From Henricia sp. BOLD:AAB3569 (Eukaryota > Echinodermata > Asteroidea > Spinulosida > Echinasteridae): a stretch of DNA of 64,000 bases. The stretch lies in assembly GCA_037783545.1 (NCBI GenBank), contig JBBELK010000030.1:620001-684000 (forward strand), read 5' to 3'. The notes below the pieces were generated by a model. That model saw nothing but the letters and a program-made list of their open reading frames with translations. It was not told the DNA's origin and made no database searches. How positions within the stretch are numbered: position 1 is the stretch's first letter; each line of letters starts with the position of its first letter. The position numbers and the translations under genes were made by a program. This document shows positions 12,101 to 27,100 of this stretch, piece by piece.

Positions 12101-15100
12101 GTAAAACCTCCCAAAAAACAAGTCCAATGCAGACACGGCTATAGAAAAAAAATGCAAGTCTTATGGAAACCTCTATGAATAATTGTTATACCACTGTGCC
12201 AAACAGCTCAACTAACGAAGCATCTGCCTAATTTGTCAGATATTTTGGGTACAAAATATAAACTTAAGAGTGTATTTGTTGTATCCCTAGTGTTTTATTT
12301 CTTTAGAAGGTACCACATTTTACAATACCTACATGTACTAAACTATTTGATGACCTGTGCAAAACAGTAACATATTTCATGAACAGTGTGTTAATATTGC
12401 AATGTTTTCAGCACAATTGCAATGTTTTTGACAGATTGCCATTAATAGCTTTGTGATTAAGATGATTCTTGCCCAATAATAAGCAACCATTATTTGAGGC
12501 ATCCATTATGCAATTACTAAAATAAATTAATTAATGGAAAACTCTAAAGTAATCAATAGTATGGGTGCATTTCTTTTACAATTTTATCAAGCCTCTTAAT
12601 TTCATGTTCATAAATACGGCATTTTCTTCATAAAAGGAATATCTAATATGTACTCAACTGACTACAGACAAGATTCCACTGTTACATGTACAGTATGTGT
12701 ACCATGAAATTGTGGGCCTCTTTTATGAAATGTGTGTGCTGTGTAGGCCCTATACATTTACACCATCCCTTTTGAAACCCTGGACAGATGGGCCCTTACT
12801 CATCTAACGAACATCTCCGCCACACACAATGGATATTGCCGAGGCAGCCTGCAATGTGTAACATGCAGAGAAGCGCACACAAAAAAATCTTTACTGTCCT
12901 TGTGTCTCATTGATTAGACTGAAGATGCCAAGTGTTAATAATTTGTTATGCACAGTCCCCCAGATCCAGGATGTAATTCCTTCATCAGTTTCAAGGGCTT
13001 TCCACTGATAGGGGAGCTCTTGTCTGAGACCTGGGGAAGTGGCAAGCAAAGCTGTACATAATAGAGTCTCCCTGGCGTAGTGCTAGAGAGTTCCTGTTAA
13101 ACAGGAAGGAAACGCAGAGTGCTTCACACCACATGGTTCTCCAGATAATTTGAGATTATGTTGAGGTCTAGTCACAGTTTAACACTTCATTTGTTAAGAA
13201 TCTTGGGGTGGAAACTGAGAGTGTATGCTTGATTTGCGTGTAATCTTCTCCTTTGTTGGTTAACATTATTTCAATTCGCTGGCAGAGTCCTGACGTCACA
13301 TTGCGGGCGCTGGACCGTAACTATGGTTACTGGTTCACGCTAACGTTTACATCCATTGTGTTTGCGCGCAGTGTGTTTTACTTTTATTTTTGTATAGGAA
13401 AATATTAAAAAATAAGGACCATAATGACTTGCAATGGTTTGCTCGTACCTACTCTCATAGTGATACGCTACCATACCACCTTATTTTGTGATGTTTGTAA
13501 CAGAAAAACTCAACAGAAAATGTTCTGCGTGTGGCTCCTGTGCAAAACGAATGGAGAAACGCGTTGTCGTGCAAGTAGCGTGAACGCAAATTGACGTCAC
13601 ACTCTTCCTGCAAATTGCTTTTCAATCTGGAATATTCCAGGATTCTAATTTCATTTATTCGAAATGTAAGTAAAGTGCTGGTGTACATGAAGCTGTAAAA
13701 AGTATAGAAATTTCGGTGTAAAATATGTGACATCTTTTTTTTTCACTTTTGCAATTCACATCAAGTGTGAACCAGGTGACTTTTTTAGTTTTTTGAGTTT
13801 CTCTTGTTTACAGTCTATGTGTACAAAGGTATAGGGTGGTTCCACTTTTCCTTTTTTGTTGTGGATTGATTCCTAATTGCCCACATCCCAAAAAGATGTC
13901 ACTATGATGTGTTATTAAATATTCAACGGGAATTTCCCCCCACACTATGGCCTCATGGCATAGCCTATAATTATACACCCGTAACAGTGTACATAAGAAA
14001 ATTGTCAACAATATACTGATTACAGAGAACGGAAACTAGTAATATGCATTACGTAGAATTTGCATTATATACATTGTTTTGTACAAATTAACAAATGTTG
14101 AACTATGATATTTCATTTCGGTCAATTGTAAATAAAGAAACTCATCTGCTATCAGATGCCTCGTTGCAATTCAACTTAAAAACACTGGTGACTACTAGAT
14201 ACAATGCCTGAACTTTGGTCAAACGGAAATTATCACTGATGTACATGTACATGTAATGGACGAAGTGTGATTCACCATTTTATCGCTGCTTTTTAAATTT
14301 AATTTGTGTAACTAAGGAGAGGAAAAATTTAGCATGATCCTAAAAATCCCTCTGTAGTGCTATTAATGACTAAGCAAGAAAGACAAATTAATAAATCAAT
14401 TTTTCAAAAACAAAATGGAGAGAGAGGCAAATTACAGAAAAATTACCGGGTGAAAGTACAGCTACTCTCTTATAGGTGACAAAGTCCAACGTGTGTCGTG
14501 TAGACAAACCAGAAACTAAGGTACTGTAGAGGCAATTTGCCTCAAGAAACGGAACCCGTCAGCAAAAAAAGCAATAGTCTACAGTCACAGTGTTACATGG
14601 GTCAAATTAGTTTTCTTTCTGCAAAATTTTCAAACTACACTATAGACCAGATGGGTCTTTCCACACTAATGGGCCTATTTGAAAAATCAGTTTAATCTCA
14701 AACTTAAAGAAATTCCCTTGTACTGTTGTTCTCAGTAGATAACTTTTGCCCCAAAAAGAAAATGCTGCCACAACATACATTTCTGAAAAGCTTGTGTACA
14801 AATTTTCCTATATGTACATGTATGTATGTGTGGACAGACAAAATTGTGACATTTTTGTCTGTCCACCCTTACATACGTATATGGAAAATTTGTACACAAG
14901 CTTTTCAGGAATGTATGTTGTGGCAGCATTTTCTTACCTTTTGGTGCAAAAGTTATCTTCTGAGTACAAGGGAATTTCTTTAAGTTTGAGATAAACTGAA
15001 GACATCTGAAAGGAATTATTGACCGATTCTACAAATAGGCCCATTAGTGTGGAAAGACCCAGTTGTAAATGATTCATTTATCGGGATATAGGGCCTACTG

Positions 15101-18100
15101 CCTAAATACATGTACATGTGTAACTTAATTATTTAAAAAAAAATTAATCTAAGTACATGTACATGGACAAATCGATTACATGTCTCTTTCCCTTTTTGAG
15201 AAAAAAAAGTATTAAAATGGAGGATATTTGAGGCGTCCCAAGTTCAAATATTCAACCATGCCGTACAAAAGTTTGAAGGAAAAAGGTTGCATGTCTTGTA
15301 ATCTTCGAACAAAAAGTATTCACATTATGGGTTTTCATCAATTTCAGACTTGAAATTGACATTTTCCGAAGCTAAAAACCCAAATTTGCCAGGAGCGGAC
15401 AACAGATCCATTAATAGTTTCAAAACGGCGACAAAATGCAGACAGGTTTGGAAATGACACGAGAATATAGAATGCTGAAAAAAGTCTGTCATGCCCGAAG
15501 ATAAATGTAATAAATGAGCATCTTTTAGTTTTACATTTTCTTGACAGTCGTTATCTGTCACAACCTGACAGGCCGTATAAATAATGGATGGGTGCATTTT
15601 GATAACTATTCAGTGAGTCACATGGGGTCCTTGGGGAATTCCTTTAATTTGATAGTTTTAATCGACCCCTGCAGCATACTGCAACACACAGTGACACATG
15701 CTGGCAACAATTTGGCAGGTTTCCTGTAGCATTTTGTGAGAATTCTATATTTGAGCACAATGATGAGTTCCTTCAATTTTAAAAATAGATAAGTGAGACC
15801 TTTGACATTCATAGAAGTAGCATAGGCTTCTTGAGTCAAAACTAAATTTATCTGAAGCTACATGTACCGGTATGTAAACTCACTTGGGCGTAGTTTAGAG
15901 TTTAATCAAATTACATGTAGGCCAACTGTATTCATAATCAACAGAGAAATAAAGTTTTTATTTTTCTAAAATGTAACAAATATTTACTTTAGGCCTAAGT
16001 AAAAAAGCTAAGCAACTACCGGTACTCAGTAGGTTATTTGTTAAATTTATCCCTAACAGAAATCAGATTTCTAATACATATATAATGTACATTGTACATA
16101 TGGCTATTCTACCTAGACCACACCAATTTAATTTACCAAAATGTTCTCAAGAATATAGGCTTTGTTTTTAGTTATTGATTATGATTTTTGAGTATGGTAC
16201 AGTACGTCACAATTGACAAATTTAAAATTAGCACTGGCACCCTCGTTTCAGATGATGAGCCAATGTATTTTTTCCTGCGTCTTTTCATTTGCAAATTTTA
16301 TCACAAAAGAAAGCACTGAGACCCTTGTTTTCGATAACAATTTCAAATTCCTCAATTAATTGTCCAGGTGCAAAATGTACACATAGGCCTACACCTAGGC
16401 TATAGGGCATATAAAGTAAACCACTACATCACATGTACATGTACTGGTTTAGGTGTATTCACAAGCAGGATAAGCCCTCCCAGGCACTTGACAAGAACAA
16501 CAGAACTGGATATCCCTGATTATTTACCTGGGAGGGCATGGATAGACTGTGCATTCCACTCTACTGCTTAAAATGCCACCCAGATGGAGTGTTTACATCA
16601 CACAGGATGACTGAAGTACAAGTACATGTACATGTAGGTAATGTAATGAGGGTTTCAGCCACTACAATCATGTACTATCAAATCTCAGTCGAAATTTCAC
16701 AAAAGGTGTGTTTCTATTGAGACTCATTTACCGGTTAATGCCAGAAAAGACGGCAAATGTTCGCAGTAGAAACAGGTCCTATCCACTATTTTCCAGTAAA
16801 TGGCGGGGAGAAATTTCCCCGGCAATTTTACTTTTCGAATCTTTTTCAAAGAAGGAAAATGCCGGGGAATTTATCCGGTAAGCGCCAATAGAAACATGCA
16901 TCATTCCGCCTGAGTGCGCATTCAGGGAGAATACCGGTACGTACACATATATGTATACACATGAATGACTGATCCAATGCTGTGCATAACCAGCAACCCA
17001 TGCATGTGACCTTTATCCAGCAAACTTACGCGTGTGTAACGAAGGACAGCAAGCTCTGCTATTTCAGTAGAAACTTTGCGTTAACTGCTATTTACCGGTA
17101 AAAACTGGTTATCTTTACTGGTAAAAACTGGTTATCTTTACTGGTGAAAACTGGTTATCTTTACTGGTAAAAACTGGTTATCTTTCTGACCTTGTCCAGT
17201 TGTATACCCCATCTACATTAGGATCATCATCGGACTGTCAATTGAGGGTACCTGCTTGCTCATCAACAAAATTCTATGGTGATAGATCATTTGTTTTTTC
17301 AGCGGCACACCTCTGGAATGGTCTTCCTAACAGCATGCGTCAAATTAATTCCATCAGTAATTTCAAGTCCCAGTTTAAAGGAGTGTGACCAGATCACCTT
17401 TTTTTTACCCATAACTCCCCGGGACTTACCTTATGGGTCATGAGATTTTTATATCATAACATCCGTTATATTTTTCTGATTACGAAACTAAAACTCCCGC
17501 GCTTCTAGGCCGCATATTTCCGAGGATATCGTCGAAAATCCACCGATTATTTGTAAACTAATTTTCCAGTATCAACGTTTATCCGCTGAAAGCCGACTCG
17601 ATAGTTTTGTTCAATTTTTTACTGGAAATTGCGAATGTTTTCGGGTTTTTGGGACATGGGAGGTGTGTATGGGAGTTACTTGATAATATTGGCAAGTTAC
17701 ATCGAAAACTATTTTCCAGAAACTCTGGTCACGCTCCTTTAATACATCTTTTTGTTCAGTATTACCAAACCTGATGCTCTTAATGATGCTCTTTGGTTTT
17801 AACGTTTAATCTTTTTTTATCTATGTACATGTATATATGTATGTTATCACTTTGGTTTATACTGTAAAGCGCCTAGAGGCCCTGGCATTTGGTGCTATAT
17901 AAGATTAATATTATTATTATTATTATTATTATTATAAATGGGTTTACCAGTAAAATTCCAGATCTTCAATAGAAACACGCTATATGTATCCTAGACCTAC
18001 TATACATGTGTGTCCTCACTCTAAATATCTAAACGACCATACAATTCCAAAAGATACAAAAAAGGTTAATGTGAAGAAAGATGGAAGATTGAGTGCTCAA

Positions 18101-21100
18101 ATTCTTTTGAAACCTGGAAAAACCTGCAAATGAAAACACTTTCCACCCAAGTTGATTCTGTGGTTTTCAGAGTATTGTTTTTAAAAAAAAATTGACACGC
18201 ATCGTGTTAATGCGCAAAAAGGCTCAGTGTGAATCCACCCTTAAGCCGTGTCCACATTGGACTTGTTTATCGGGAGGTTATACCGAGACAATAGAAAAAT
18301 GAAAAAAGGCTATTTGGACTTTTTGACATGGGAACATTTTATCGAGACCATGGGAGAGCATGCACAGTGTCCGCAGTTTGATCTTCACGGCCCAGAAGTA
18401 CGCTTCCAGAGTGCTTTGATCGACTTGCTGTGTCCGCACTGGACTTATCGTCTCGGGAAAAATTCCCTGGTCATTTCTCCTGGGCAGCAGTTGGCCAGAA
18501 AAAGTAACCGCTAGACTCGGGAAAAGTTACTAAGAGGAAAACTTCCCAGGCTGTCCTGGGAAAAGTACCCATCGTCTCAGTTGGACCAAAAAATGCGGAC
18601 AGGCCTTATGTCGCTGAAATTTCTGCAGGCTGGTCAGTGGGATAGTTTACCAACATTCTTTTTTATGCTATGCCTTTACTCCAGAAATCCACAACAATGT
18701 TTAGGCTAAAAATGATATATTACATGTGGGACTTTAAGCATACCCATTAGCCTTAACATTGTTGATTCAGCACAGGATTCACACAGAGATAAATCATTAT
18801 CAACATTGGCTTTCATATCTGGATTAGTTCAATGACAAAGTTAATTATTGGTCATCTGTAATTAGGGGTACCAGTTAAAGCCACTGCACAGTGTACATAC
18901 TAGCAGGTGCACGATAATGATCTCACTCACTTGAAGAAATCTCAACTGTCAAGCGGTTTGTGTGTGGGGGTAAAAAGGCCAACGGTTGTATTGCTCCAAA
19001 TAGGAAACTACGGTATGCAGCATTGTGCAATCAAAAACTGTCTGTATGAAGTGCTCTAAATGTGAAAAGTAATATGCATGCAATCAATCAATCAATATCA
19101 GGCCATCTGTTAGTCAATATTTGGACAAAATATGGTAATTCCCACACAAAAAATATTTCTGTCAATTTAATTTTCAATTATGGAATTGGATAATTAGGCA
19201 TACAATATTTTGTACATTAAAAATAAATTCTGGTGCATGATGTCAAAATGTGAATCCATTTTCAGTGTTCTCCACTGCTAAACATTTTGTCCGGTCGCGC
19301 TGAGCAGCGCCCTCATGCGGCGAACACTGATCAACCCCCAGTTCGCCGCGTGAGGGTGCTGTTTTAAACAGATGCATGCAACTGTCATGGGCATTTTCGA
19401 TCACGGATTCGGTCGTCGATGCGAAAAATATGCGTGGTTAGTGAAACAATAATGAAACTAGCAGCCAGTGAAATGATAATGAAACTAGCGGCCAGCGAAA
19501 CATGTTTGGTGACGTTACACCTAATTTTGAAATGACTCAGCCGTAAGGGGAAAATTTATTATTTGTGTCCGGACGGGCGAGTTTTTTGCCTGGGCAGCTA
19601 ATTTTTGTCCAGGCGCTAATTGTACCTTCTTTGATTTTGTCAAAACAGATAGTGGAGAACACTGATTTTATTTAAAATGCACCCAAAGGTAATGTTACAA
19701 ATTGGTAATAGAAATTTAATAGAAATTTAACAAAAAAGAAACAAAAAATCCTGCGTCCAAAATAATATGGCTACATGTACCGCCTGATGTACTGGTACGT
19801 CAGGAAATACATACACAAATTTATAGGCCTACAACGTACTACATGTAGGTAGTCAGCTTGATCAGTTTCCATATACTCATGTGTAATTTCAAGATGATGC
19901 CAAATATTTCAGACACAGCTTTATGACTTGTTTCCTTCTTCGTATTATTTAGTACTGATAATGTCTTCTCTTTCATCAATTAGAACAAACATTTAAGCTT
20001 TTCAATAGGCATATATTTATTAGTCTAACATCATTGCAAACAAGGTTCTTAGACCTTTCAAAATAATATTACCAGGACCTCAATTTTTTATTTATTTTGA
20101 ATCTAAGCAAAATATTTTATCAACAGTGCTCTTCTAAGGGTGTGGAGTGAATATAATCCTATATCTACTGTATGTAGTCAAATCCTACACAAATTAAGCC
20201 ACACTGCCATCAACTGTCCACTCATACACTGTAGTAACCTCAAGATGACCTCAACACTTGACTCATCCCTGACTCATTTGCATAACATAAGAGCATCTGC
20301 TTATAGTTAAAAGACATCTTACACATGTAGCCTGCATCTTCATGAGACGGGCTCGCAAGAGAAATGAAGCTTTTATTTTTGCAGCACAATAGAGAAACTG
20401 CGCAAAAGGGCATTTATTGCAATTACTTTGGCAAAATGTGTGTAATTGCAATTACACTGTACATGTACCATACTTTAGTGCTGAGGTACACACTTCTGCT
20501 ACAGGCCCTATTATTATAATACTACAGTGTACTGGCGTGTTTCAAAATAACGTGAAATATCCGTCAACCAGAAATTTTAAGTGATTTTAAATAACCATCT
20601 CTACAGATCTTAAACCAATTTACACCAAATCTTCTGAGAAGTTGCAATGTTTTAAGTATTTTTCATCATGGTCATCATTTTTTTCAGATAATACTTTAAT
20701 AGATATCAAAGTGACAAATCAGCAAAATTGGTGTTATAAATGCATGGGACATTCTTTGGTTGACGCGAATATGGGACACATATGTACAGTATGTATTTAT
20801 TTCCAAAACGAAATTTCTAGAATGACATTGTGGGTGCACATAAGCTTGGCAAAGCCCAACATACAAGATATTTTTTAAAAACTGGTGAAACAACTGACAA
20901 TTATTGCTAAACAGTCTGTTAAAGGGCATGCACTTGAAATGTCACTTTATTTTGAAACACCCCTATTACTACATGTACTTCATATGTACCAAAACTCTCT
21001 ATTTGCAAGCAGTTTGTACGTATTTAAAGTACAGTAATTGAACATTTGCCTGCTGATAATCACACACTATCCATGTTAAACGTGTACAGTACATGTACGT

Positions 21101-24100
21101 ACTTTATTTCCCTATAGACTCTCCCTTATCTGAACTCATGGGGGAAGGGTGTTTTCTTCCTCCACAGTTTTCTTGACAATTTGGAGTATGCTAAAGATTC
21201 AAATAAATGCTTAACAAAACATCTGTACACTTGAGGGAAATTACTAGAGCATAGTGTAAACAAATATGTGCATGATGCATTAAATCTGAAAACCTCGACA
21301 AAAATAATGCACTGAAGAAAAAAATATATCTTTTCTTTTCATGTTTGACAACCTGTGCGGGTTTCTGTATTTAAATGGGGGACACTGCCATCAACTGTCC
21401 ACTCATACACTGTAGTAACCTCAAGATGACCTCAACACTTGACTCATCCCTGACTCATTTGCATAACATAAGAGCATCTGCTTATAGTTAAAAGACATCT
21501 TACACATGTAGCCTGCATCTTCATGAGACGGGCTCGCAAGAGAAATGAAGCTTTTATTTTTGCAGCACAATAGAGAAACTGCGCAAAAGGGCATTTATTG
21601 CAATTACTTTGGCAAAATGTGTGTAATTGCAATTACACTGTACATGTACCATACTTTAGTGCTGAGGTACACACTTCTGCTACAGGCCCTATTATTATAA
21701 TACTACAGTGTACTGGCGTGTTTCAAAATAACGTGAAATATCCGTCAACCAGAAATTTTAAGTGATTTTAAATAACCATCTCTACAGATCTTAAACCAAT
21801 TTACACCAAATCTTCTGAGAAGTTGCAATGTTTTAAGTATTTTTCATCATGGTCATCATTTTTTTCAGATAATACTTTAATAGATATCAAAGTGACAAAT
21901 CAGCAAAATTGGTGTTATAAATGCATGGGACATTCTTTGGTTGACGCGAATATGGGACACATATGTACAGTATGTATTTATTTCCAAAACGAAATTTCTA
22001 GAATGACATTGTGGGTGCACATAAGCTTGGCAAAGCCCAACATACAAGATATTTTTTAAAAACTGGTGAAACAACTGACAATTATTGCTAAACAGTCTGT
22101 TAAAGGGCATGCACTTGAAATGTCACTTTATTTTGAAACACCCCTATTACTACATGTACTTCATATGTACCAAAACTCTCTATTTGCAAGCAGTTTGTAC
22201 GTATTTAAAGTACAGTAATTGAACATTTGCCTGCTGATAATCACACACTATCCATGTTAAACGTGTACAGTACATGTACGTACTTTATTTCCCTATAGAC
22301 TCTCCCTTATCTGAACTCATGGGGGAAGGGTGTTTTCTTCCTCCACAGTTTTCTTGACAATTTGGAGTATGCTAAAGATTCAAATAAATGCTTAACAAAA
22401 CATCTGTACACTTGAGGGAAATTACTAGAGCATAGTGTAAACAAATATGTGCATGATGCATTAAATCTGAAAACCTCGACAAAAATAATGCACTGAAGAA
22501 AAAAATATATCTTTTCTTTTCATGTTTGACAACCTGTGCGGGTTTCTGTATTTAAATGGGGGACATTTAAAAAGGGGAACAATAGGGTCCTCGATTGCAG
22601 AGGGGGTCCAGAATTTGAAATCGTGTACAAAACAAATTAGAGCAGTGACCAAAAAAGTCCAAACAAAAGAGGAAGAATGGGACGTCCGCGGTGGGAGGTG
22701 GGTACAAGACTACCTAAAATTGGTGTTGGCACATGCAGATACCAACAATCCACAAACACAGTACATGTAGCAGTAGGCCTACCAATGTGGATTATGAATG
22801 GATAATGTAAATGTACTGTACACGTATATAATTCACAATGGTGACTTTTCCTTTTTAGGTCGTCCATGCTGTTAAAAGCTCTCGTTGTGCCTCACAACAT
22901 TAATCAGTACATTTGTACAATGCAAGTATGGAGAACACAGCTACATTTGACAGAATGTGCTGGTAGGCAGTGTACATGTACGTGGCTGTTATTTGTCTTT
23001 CACTGAAGTAATGTACTCCTGTAACTATACATTGGAACTATCTAAACACAGCGACTCTGTTTACTTACTGTAGCCTCAAAACTTTTAAAACCAATAAATT
23101 GTGTCATCTGGCATTTAACCTTTTCCAAAAGTGGTACCACTGATGTTAGCCTATACAATTTGAGAAGCTAGATAGACCAAGAAAGGTTCCAGTAAATGGG
23201 TAGGCCTACCTATAAACATACCCTGGAGTTAGATCTGGGGTGTAAGTTTAACTTTAATGTCAAGCAGTTCCCTAAATAACACACTCATGCCATAGGGGAT
23301 CACCCCCTTCCTTTCTTGGCAGAGAAGATAAGCATATGTGGGTACATGTAGGCCATGTATAAATAAACTGTTATCCTGTGCAGTTTCCTCCAAACAGTTT
23401 TATTCAGGTCAAGAAAGAAATTCCACAAATTACTCTGTCTATAAAGAAAAGAGGTGCAAAAAAACCACATCTGTTTATAATATTCAAGGCAACACAACTG
23501 ATAAACTGTCATAAGGAAAACTGTTTATTGGGGCAACTCTGGCCCTTGTAAAATTGGTATTTCTGCTCTTTTGACATTTCAACCATGTTCACCCAGGAGA
23601 GAGTAAATAAATTATGCACCATTAAGACCTCCACACAGCTAGAGGTCACCTGTCAGAACTTTTGGGGTTACTTATGTCTATGGATCAATAGTATGGGCAC
23701 GTTTGTTTCAGATGGATCCAGATTCAGATCTGCGCAGATCAGATCTGCGCAGATCAAATTCACGCGACTTAAATTCCTAGTTGAGAGCAGTTTTGTTAGT
23801 TTCTGCGCGGTATAACAACTCGGGATCTTGATTCGGATCTGTCATGAAACAAACACGCCCTAAAGATCAAGTTAATGCCATTTAAACTCATGGTTCACCT
23901 GAACCATCAACATGACCTATTTCTTTGACAGTGGTCAAAATCAAATGACTGTTTAAGAGCAAAACATACAACATCCACATTCATACATGTATCTGCATTG
24001 TGTTCCAAGCTCCTTTAATCATTCAAATAAACAATGGAGATAAACAGCGCATCATGTGATCTACATAAACACTGCACCTACAGGTACAGCCTACAGGCAT

Positions 24101-27100
24101 GGACATCATTTGTAAAAACTGTTGCGCAATATTCACATAATGGTTTGTTATTTTGCAACAAGTTCATTTATTAAAATGAAACTACTGGTACATTGTACAA
24201 TCCCACATGTTCACTGTATTTTCCGTGGATTAGCCTACATGTACACAATGTACATGTACTTATTTTTAAGCAATTAGTCTATTGTGTGAGTTTTTTAGTT
24301 GTGTGCCAATTTGCTGACGAAATTTGATTTTTTTTTCCTTTCTCCCTTTGGCTGACCCTGGTATTTCATTACAGATGTAGAAAAAATTTTCCCTTCATGA
24401 CATCTACCTGCAGCTGATTTCACGAAAAATTGCGAAGCTTGCGCAACTTTTAAAAAATGGCACAAGCCCCATAGGCTTGCGTGTAATTATCACAGGAATG
24501 TTGCGCAGCTTACGCAATAAAAAGTTGCGCAAGCGGGCTTACGCAGTACGTAAGGATTCGTGAAATCGGCTGCAGTACCATTTTGCTCGCATAAGGGCTG
24601 TTCAAAGTTGTCCACAGTTCTAAGTTACGTGTAGGAAGGGGTGTACCGTAGGAAGGGGGGGGGGGGGGGGGGGGCGGAGTGGGTTGGGGTGTGGGGGAGG
24701 GAGGTCAAGGGCCGCATGGGACTTTACATGAACTGTAAAATGTTGATATTTCATGGTACTGCTAGACAAATGTTGATAAGTAGTATTTTAGGGGGAGGGA
24801 GGGGGGTCTGGAAAAATACAACACTCTAGAACCGTGAAAATGTTGACAACTTTGAATGGCCCCAAAATTGCAAAAGAATGTTTGATATCTTTTTAAGAGA
24901 CAAAAGTATACACCTTATTTGCGTAAGAACCCCGTATGACAATGCAAAATATATGGTTATGATTATGCAATCTCCTACAGAGGATATTGTGTTACTGTGC
25001 ATCCTGCTCAGGGGATGAAGCTCCAAACATACAAATTGTCAACATTTGTAGGCTACTGTCAACTGTAAATACAATGCATCTTCCTGATTCTCTTTGTGAA
25101 CAAAGAAAAAACAGTTTGTAGTTACGCAATGCAAACATCACATGTACATTGTACCATGAAGGATAAGGTCACAATCCATAGTACACAGTGTGAAAATTAT
25201 AAATACATCAAGATACATATGTAATTTACCAACAATTACTTCGTAACGTCAACAGATTGCAACACACAGATAAAATTTAGAAATTCCCAAAACCGTGGGA
25301 CTGTGGGATTTTGACATTTGTTTTGCCATAACAAAATGCTGCAATGTACCATACATTCGATAATTCCGCATACAGTTTAGGGGCATTTCCCCCTTACGGC
25401 TTTTGTTCCGGTTTCCCACGTCAAAGGGAGCCTACGCTTTTTGACTGTTCGCCAACAATGGGACTAAATGCAGCTGCAGTATAATGCATTACGTCACCTG
25501 CCTTTCTCGCACAATGGGGTTTCCCAACACACGCCATGTTCATTGTCACTGGCAACGCTGGGGGAAAATGATGCACGTGCCGCTTGGGTAACAAAGCCGT
25601 CAAAAAGCTTCCAAATATGGGAGTGGATGCTCTGTACCATTCCATGCGTAAAAAGTCAGGCCTTTAGGCTGTTCCTAATGTACCATGTGGCAGCTGCACA
25701 GCAAAGTCCAACTAATAAAGTGTTTTGTGTTTTCATGTTTATTTTATTATTTTTTTATTTATTTAAAATGAACATCTTCACAATAATAAGCCTTAGCCTA
25801 TATGGTAGTGTATACATGTAATTACATAAGGATGTATTCTCCCTTTGTGGGATATAATAAAAGTTGTACTTGACTTCTAGAGTCAAGTTTTAGGATGGAT
25901 ACAAACACGGATGTGTACCCTACATGTACTGTATACATGTATTCTGAGTACTTTGTGTGTACTACGGTACATGTACAGGTCCTTCCTCCATGTACATGTC
26001 CTTCCTCCATGTACATGTCCTTCCTCCATGTACATGTACAGGTCCTTCCTCCAGGGTCCAAGTGCAGAAAATGTAGGCCTATGTGGTGTAGATAGGTCAG
26101 GGACATTCAAACAGGATCAGGCAAGGAATTTCCATTAGTGGTACACAGTATTAATTGTTCATCCCAGCTATTTCCTGCCCACTGGCAAACTGTAACCATT
26201 AGACAAGGGAGTCCTTGTTTGAAGGATGCCTGTACCATACATCTTAAGTTTGCAGAACCTTCATAATATCAAGGCTTCATCAGATTGTGAAGTAAGGTTC
26301 CATAGACCCTGACAAAAATCAATACTTTCCAGTAGGCGTACAGCTGTTCAATCCAATGCATGTACCAACATTTTCACATTGATATAAACAAGTTAACAAG
26401 CCTCCTAACATGTACCGTACAATCATTTAGAATTTCAGACAATGCCCTTAATTTGTATTTTGCACCTCCCTTGCAAAGATTTGAGACCATGTTGGTACCA
26501 CCAAAAATAAAAAACAATAATACAACCAATCAAAACACAATGACATGGTAGAGCATCTGCCCAGTGTCAGAAGTCTCAGGTTCAAATCCCCACAAAGACC
26601 ACATGATTTTTCTCTTATCCCATGTTTAAATGCATGGGTTACAACATGTAGGTACATGTAGTAGCAGGTCACACAACAGGATTGCCCCAGTGTGGTCATG
26701 TGCATTTGTATGTATGCAAGTCAGAAAGGATGTCCGGCCTATTAAATATATTTTATCAATTTCTGTTGTACATGTAAACTGGCTTGTTCGACCCTTGCCA
26801 AATAGACCGTATCGAACAGCTACTATCTTGTAGGGCAGTTTTATTGTTCCTTGGGGTATGCGTGGTTGCACATTTTGTGCTTACATTGTTGACAATATAA
26901 ATATCAAACACTGCCCCACAAGATGGCAGCTACAGTGTATTCGGTACAGTCTATACACTTGTACACACCAGTAAATGTATATAGGCCTATTCCAAGAAAT
27001 TTAGGGCTAAATTTCCAGTAACTATGCCGCACTGGAACTCTTTGTGCATTGCAACTCTGTTGTCTCAGGTCGCTCACCTCAGCGATCCATTAAGTACACT

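Larger units (their letters stand above)
17063..17982. mobile_element. Element with tagaaac ends, interrupted by a LINE remnant
   Basis: cagtagaaac...tttaccggtaaa at the left and tttaccagtaaa...caatagaaac at the right are inverted. A smaller intact relative lies at 16705-16900. Between the two halves sit a LINE fragment (17186-17936) and, inside it, a TTAA-flanked element. A 23-bp tandem repeat (four units) is at 17096-17184. Confidence 0.75.

Noticed and set aside
18248..18514. Open frame resembling others near 11770, 62130 and 62219
   Set aside because: The similarity comes from the tgtccgcattggactt element family, which has no conserved coding frame: different copies are open in different frames and strands.
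20263..22110. Pairs of identical open frames
   Set aside because: Identity is due to the 1181-bp tandem duplication; the peptides have no similarity to known proteins and lie in an intron.
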